From NCBI GenBank assembly GCA_905372445.1, contig CAJPPF010000031.1, positions 1 through 19,478 on the forward strand: a stretch of DNA of 19,478 bases, given 5' to 3'. The stretch comes from an uncultured Prevotella sp. (GTDB lineage: Bacteria; Bacteroidota; Bacteroidia; Bacteroidales; Bacteroidaceae). Under the pieces are notes generated by a model. It saw only the letters and a program-made list of their open reading frames with translations, had not been told where the DNA came from and did not search any database. Of this stretch, positions 16,796 through 19,478 are shown one piece after another. A program made the position numbers and the translations under genes. The first letter of the stretch is position 1. Each line of letters starts with the position of its first letter.

Positions 16796-17815
16796 TTATT
16801 CTTGTTTGTTTCCTACTTTCATAAGAATCAGTCCGACTGATGTCCAGAATATTTCTCGCACCCTACACATCAGCGATATTAAGATTCCCGTCTCGTTTGT
16901 CATGCCCATCTGTGCCGTTGACATGGCAAATCCCCCCTCGCGACCGCCTATCTGCATGGGGAAGAAAAACAGCAGATTGGCAAAGAACGATGTGAACGCG
17001 AGTATCAGGAAAGAGTGGACGAACATGAGCAGACGGTTGCCGTCGTCAGTGTTGAACAGAAGAAGCATGAAGAATATTTCCAAACTCTGGGCAATGCGCC
17101 CTGTGTATTCAAGTGCGAGTGATATGAAGAAGTTTTTCTTGTTTTGACTATGCAGTGCCGAAATCTGGCGGTCAATCTTCTTCAGGTCTTCTGAATGTGT
17201 ATCGCGGAAGTTCGTTGACCAGTGCTTCAGTCCGGGTATTCTGCACAACAGGGCAATTATTTTCATTACCATGCCATTCTTATAGCCACGCACGAATAAA
17301 TATATTCCTGCCAGACAGAAGATGCTCATCAGCACCAACAGCACGATAAGGAGCAGACTGAGTGAAAACAATCCGAAGAGAGTCATGAGAGAGAAAATTA
17401 CGATTGAGGTGACCCAAAACCAGAAATGACTGAATATGTGCATCATCGAGAACAGCACTACCGATGATGTGGCGCGCTGCGCGCCGATGAACGGAGTGAG
17501 CTCCATTATTTTATATGGTTCACCGCCAAGCAGTCCGGCAGGTGTAGCGCTGTTCAGGGCAAAGCCGGTGATAGTGAGTTTGTAGAGACGGAGGAATGAA
17601 ACCGGGCATTCTCCTGACCCCCGTATGATGATTAGCCACGACAGAGTGTTGCCTGCATAGAGCACTCCCCAGAGTGCAATTATGGCAATGAGCCAATAGC
17701 CGGCGCGTGTAATGGAAGCCCACAACTGGATGAAACTGACTTCAAAAGAGAAGCACATCATTACGATGGCGGCTATGCCGATGAAAAAGAATATGTTTCT
17801 TACTTTGTTGTTCAC
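16796..17815 (-). CDS. Flippase-like LPG_synthase_TM family membrane protein (YbhN/AglD-type)
   Basis: This 339-residue polytopic protein belongs to the lysylphosphatidylglycerol synthase TM-region family (PF03706), which includes the flippase half of MprF and the archaeal AglD/YbhN group. These proteins are thought to move modified lipids or lipid-linked sugars across the inner membrane, and most lack direct biochemical proof. Seven or eight hydrophobic segments are visible. The family signature NSATPAGLLGGEPYK lies after the third segment and a second conserved stretch, FPMQIGGREGG, near the C-terminus. There is no aminoacyltransferase domain, so it does not make lysyl-PG. It has its own well-matched promoter and is divergent from the pgpA-gtrA-CDP-alcohol transferase operon. 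That proximity makes an inositol- or glycolipid flippase role attractive but unproven. Confidence 0.87.
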   Translation of the reverse strand: MNNKVRNIFFFIGIAAIVMMCFSFEVSFIQLWASITRAGYWLIAIIALWGVLYAGNTLSWLIIIRGSGECPVSFLRLYKLTITGFALNSATPAGLLGGEPYKIMELTPFIGAQRATSSVVLFSMMHIFSHFWFWVTSIVIFSLMTLFGLFSLSLLLIVLLVLMSIFCLAGIYLFVRGYKNGMVMKIIALLCRIPGLKHWSTNFRDTHSEDLKKIDRQISALHSQNKKNFFISLALEYTGRIAQSLEIFFMLLLFNTDDGNRLLMFVHSFLILAFTSFFANLLFFFPMQIGGREGGFAMSTAQMGMTNETGILISLMCRVREIFWTSVGLILMKVGNKQE

Positions 17816-17857
17816 TTATCGTATAGTTATTGAGAGTTGGCTGTCACGTTAGAAATA

Positions 17858-17888
17858 CAAAACTACGAAATATTTATTACAATACAAA
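17858..17888 (-). promoter_or_regulatory. Well-matched Bacteroidetes promoter for the flippase-like gene
   Basis: On the minus strand TTTG (17888-17885), 19 bases, then TAGTTTTG (17865-17858) matches the TTTG-N19-TAnnTTTG consensus completely. The start codon at 17815 is 42 nt past the box. Confidence 0.65.
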
Positions 17889-17984
17889 ATGAATGGCGTG
17901 CAAATAGTGTGTCGTTTCATAAAAATAAATATATCCGAGGTTTAACCTTAATCGAGCAATAGACAGCAGTGCGTTTTTATCATA

Positions 17985-18115
17985 CGAAATCGGTCAATAT
18001 AGCGCAGTTTGCGAATGACGGAATGTTATAAATCACGCCCCTTCGACTGACGCATCTATTTGGACTCTGCTCCAAAATCAGACTAAATCAGTTAGTAATA
18101 TATTGATCGATTTTG
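17985..18115. repeat. MITE-like 131-bp intergenic element, copy 2
   Basis: It has the same length and orientation as copy 1, with about 16 differences in 131 positions by hand count. The left end CGAAATCGGTCAATA (17985-17999) is identical to copy 1. The right end TATTGATCGATTTTG (18101-18115) has diverged slightly. No perfect flanking duplication is visible. Weaker similarity to copy 1 extends about 43 bp to the left (both begin TAACCT), so the full unit may be near 175 bp. It lies between two divergent promoters. Confidence 0.8.
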
Positions 18116-18172
18116 GTTTAATGATAAGCATACACATAGCATACAAGCAAGGCAAAAAAACGGTATTTAAAT

Positions 18173-18202
18173 TTTGTGTATTCATTTTTTTTGTTAATTT
18201 TG
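18173..18202 (+). promoter_or_regulatory. Promoter very close to the pgpA-like start
   Basis: TTTG at 18173-18176, 18 bases, then TAATTTTG at 18195-18202 matches TAnnTTTG with near-canonical spacing. The ATG is at 18210, only 7 nt past the box, so the transcript would have almost no leader. Confidence 0.55.
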
Positions 18203-18209
18203 CAATGTA

Positions 18210-18686
18210 ATGACTATAAAACAAAAGATTTGTGCCTTTGTGGCAACGGGCTTTGGTAGTGGTTATTGGCCTTGGGGACCAGGGACAGCAGGTGCGCTTG
18301 TGGCTACTGGTATGTGGTTCCTGCTTGGACGTGTTGTCACGGAACCGGTACTCATCATCACTACTGCCGTGGCTATAGTCGCAGCAACCGTTGCCGGCAC
18401 GTGGACAACTAACCAACTCGAGCCTGTATGGGGCGAAGACCCGTCGAAGGTGGTCATCGACGAGATGATTGGTGTGTGGATTCCGTTGTTGGTATGCCCT
18501 TTGGGTAGTTGGCAGTATGCCTTGGCTGCATTTGTGCTGTTCCGCTTTTTCGACATACTGAAACCGCTTGGCATACGTAGTCTTGACCTTCGTCATGGTG
18601 GATTCTGGGTGATGGCTGACGATATACTCGCCGGAATTTACAGTATGATTCTAATAGCAGTGTTCAGATGGCTCATAATATCCTGA
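18210..18686 (+). CDS. PgpA-family phosphatase (PGP or PIP phosphatase)
   Basis: This 158-residue inner-membrane phosphatase of the PgpA family removes the terminal phosphate from phosphatidylglycerophosphate or, in the inositol-lipid branch, from phosphatidylinositol phosphate. Family motifs appear in order: GSGYWPWGPGTAGAL near the N-terminus, DPSKVVIDEMIGVW in the middle, and FRFFDILKPLGIRSLD, then GGFWVMADDILAG towards the end. Three to four hydrophobic helices alternate with them, and the length is normal. The start fits the family, since the first motif normally begins about 15 residues in. It overlaps the GtrA-like gene by 19 nt and leads a tight operon with a CDP-alcohol phosphatidyltransferase, whose signature favours an inositol-phosphate acceptor. 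I therefore lean towards PIP phosphatase, though PGP phosphatase cannot be excluded. Confidence 0.93.
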   Translation: MTIKQKICAFVATGFGSGYWPWGPGTAGALVATGMWFLLGRVVTEPVLIITTAVAIVAATVAGTWTTNQLEPVWGEDPSKVVIDEMIGVWIPLLVCPLGSWQYALAAFVLFRFFDILKPLGIRSLDLRHGGFWVMADDILAGIYSMILIAVFRWLIIS

Positions 18687-19084
18687 CAGAAATATTGACC
18701 TTCACTAAGGCAGAGAGCTCGGCTGTTATGGCTACAGCATTCGATTATATCGTGCTTTTCGTATGCGATAAACTGTTGGGATGTGATTTCTACCTTTCTA
18801 CTTTCATCGGTGCCGTGTGCGGTGGAACAATGAACTGCTTTATTAATTATAATTTCGTTTTCTATTCCTCCGACCTGAAGAAAGCACAGGTCGTCAGTCG
18901 GTATTTTATAATTTGGTCAGGCAGTATCATCCTGAACTTCCTCGGTACACTGTTTTTCAAGGGCGTGGTACACATGAAGGCTTACTATGCACGTGTCGTG
19001 ACAACGGTGCTTGTGGGTATATGCTGGAACTACGGAATGCAACGGTGTTTCGTTTTTTATAGTAAGGGAAAATCAAACGTATAA
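18668..19084 (+). CDS. GtrA-like four-helix membrane protein
   Basis: This 138-residue protein of the GtrA family has four predicted membrane helices. Relatives are proposed to flip or help use polyprenyl-phosphate-linked sugars, such as bactoprenol-glucose in O-antigen glucosylation, but some act in lipid and cell-wall pathways with no fixed role. After an N-terminal amphipathic stretch, the first helix pair contains FDYIVLFVCDKLLG and the conserved NCFINYNFVFYSS, which corresponds to the family's N-x-x-x-N/R-x-[WF]-[VT]-F element. Two more helices follow (FIIWSGSIILNFLGTLFF and the segment ending NYGMQRCFVFYS). The start overlaps the pgpA-like gene by 19 nt, and the next gene begins 6 nt after the stop, so it is translated as part of the operon. 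An accessory or flippase role for the lipid made here is inference. Confidence 0.87.
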   Translation: MAHNILTEILTFTKAESSAVMATAFDYIVLFVCDKLLGCDFYLSTFIGAVCGGTMNCFINYNFVFYSSDLKKAQVVSRYFIIWSGSIILNFLGTLFFKGVVHMKAYYARVVTTVLVGICWNYGMQRCFVFYSKGKSNV

Positions 19085-19090
19085 TACAAT

Positions 19091-19478
19091 ATGAACTACA
19101 GAGATTTTATTCAGAAGATTATCTACTATCTCATCAATCCATTGATACGTGGAATGATAAAGGTAGGCATCACTCCAAACATCGTTACTTTCATTGGATT
19201 CCTCGGCAATATGGCTGCTGCCGGAATGTTTATCTATGCTGCTACGCTCACCGGCGGACGGTATGCGTGGATAGGCTATGGCGGATGGGTGCTCATAGCA
19301 TCAAGTCTGTTCGATATGATGGACGGACGTCTGGCACGTCTGGGTAATATGTCCTCGACCTTCGGCGCGTTCTGGGACTCCACTCTCGACCGTTATTCGG
19401 AACTTGTTTCGTTGGGGGGTATTGTTGGTTTCTACTTCGGTCTTGAGGGCGAAACATGGGGATTGGACAATACCGTAT
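19091..19478 (+). CDS. CDP-alcohol phosphatidyltransferase, candidate PIP synthase (3' truncated)
   Basis: The first 129 residues are present and the gene runs off the window. It belongs to the CDP-alcohol phosphatidyltransferase family, which transfers a phosphatidyl group from CDP-diacylglycerol to an alcohol. The full family signature is visible: DMMDGRLAR, then eight residues later GAFWDSTLDR, giving the four metal-binding and catalytic Asp. The residue after the last Asp is Arg (DSTLDRYSE). In PGP synthases this position is usually Lys in DPLADK, whereas phosphatidylinositol, PIP and archaeal inositol-phosphate enzymes have DxxxDR. That favours inositol or inositol-1-phosphate as acceptor. 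The N-terminal helix and first membrane segments (TPNIVTFIGFLGN) are standard. It begins 6 nt after the gtrA-like stop. Acceptor identity is inferred from the motif. Confidence 0.93.
   Translation, partial: MNYRDFIQKIIYYLINPLIRGMIKVGITPNIVTFIGFLGNMAAAGMFIYAATLTGGRYAWIGYGGWVLIASSLFDMMDGRLARLGNMSSTFGAFWDSTLDRYSELVSLGGIVGFYFGLEGETWGLDNTV

Larger units (their letters stand above)
17816..18209. other. 394-bp divergent intergenic region
   Basis: This stretch separates the minus-strand flippase-like gene from the plus-strand pgpA-like operon. It contains a promoter for each side (17858-17888 minus, 18173-18202 plus) and the second 131-bp repeat element between them (17985-18115). No ORF here is convincing. 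Near 18128-18149 there is a short GCATACA direct repeat. Confidence 0.75.

Noticed and set aside
18078..18596. 172-codon minus-strand open frame over the pgpA-like gene
   Set aside because: It is antisense to a gene with full PgpA motifs and has no recognisable domain.
18210..19478. Plain phosphatidylglycerol synthesis pair (pgsA and pgpA)
   Set aside because: It is not excluded, but the DxxxDR ending and nearby Aur1-like gene make an inositol role more likely, so it is kept as the alternative.

Overview
The window is chromosomal DNA from a Bacteroidales bacterium, most likely Prevotella or a close relative. The evidence is a run of families typical of that group (DUF2723 GT-C membrane protein, DUF5686 outer-membrane protein with a carboxypeptidase-regulatory-like domain, S9 prolyl peptidase, PAP2/Aur1-like lipid enzyme) and promoters of the Bacteroidetes type (TTTG / TAnnTTTG). 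I saw no phage genes, transposase, CRISPR array, rRNA or tRNA.

Layout. The plus strand opens with the 3' part of a GH13 alpha-amylase-family gene (2-1339), followed by a 721-bp gene-free stretch holding a 27-bp inverted repeat and a 22-bp-period repeat array. Ten minus-strand genes then run from 17815 down to 2061. In transcription order they are: a flippase-like LPG_synthase_TM protein; DUF5686 and an Aur1-like PAP2 protein as a tight pair; an rRNA methyltransferase and an S9 peptidase that overlap by 11 nt; purD, an unrecognised polytopic membrane protein and a YqaA/DedA protein; a DUF2723 glycosyltransferase-like protein; and a polysaccharide deacetylase. From 18210 the plus strand carries a compact operon, pgpA-like, gtrA-like and a CDP-alcohol phosphatidyltransferase cut by the window end.

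How the genes work together. The most interesting set lies in the right third. The CDP-alcohol phosphatidyltransferase has the DxxxDR ending seen in inositol-phosphate-using enzymes rather than the DxxxDK of PGP synthases. The gene two places upstream is a PgpA-type phosphatase, and 4 kb away is a PAP2 protein with Aur1-like APPWY, PSLHS and HHYVID motifs. Together these could make phosphatidylinositol phosphate, dephosphorylate it to phosphatidylinositol, and move phosphoinositol to a ceramide. This matches my recollection of the inositol-lipid locus of Bacteroides thetaiotaomicron. GtrA-like and LPG_synthase_TM proteins nearby could handle lipid or polyprenyl-phosphate transport. The assignment to inositol lipids is inference. 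An inositol-phosphate synthase is not in the window.

Non-coding structure is unusually rich. There are two 131-bp MITE-like elements about 88% identical by hand count, with imperfect terminal inverted repeats and no ORF. A shared core motif links these elements to the 27-bp inverted repeat. Two separate arrays have an exact 22-bp period and the same consensus. There is also a near-leaderless promoter at pgpA and a 12-bp-stem hairpin overlapping a GTG start.
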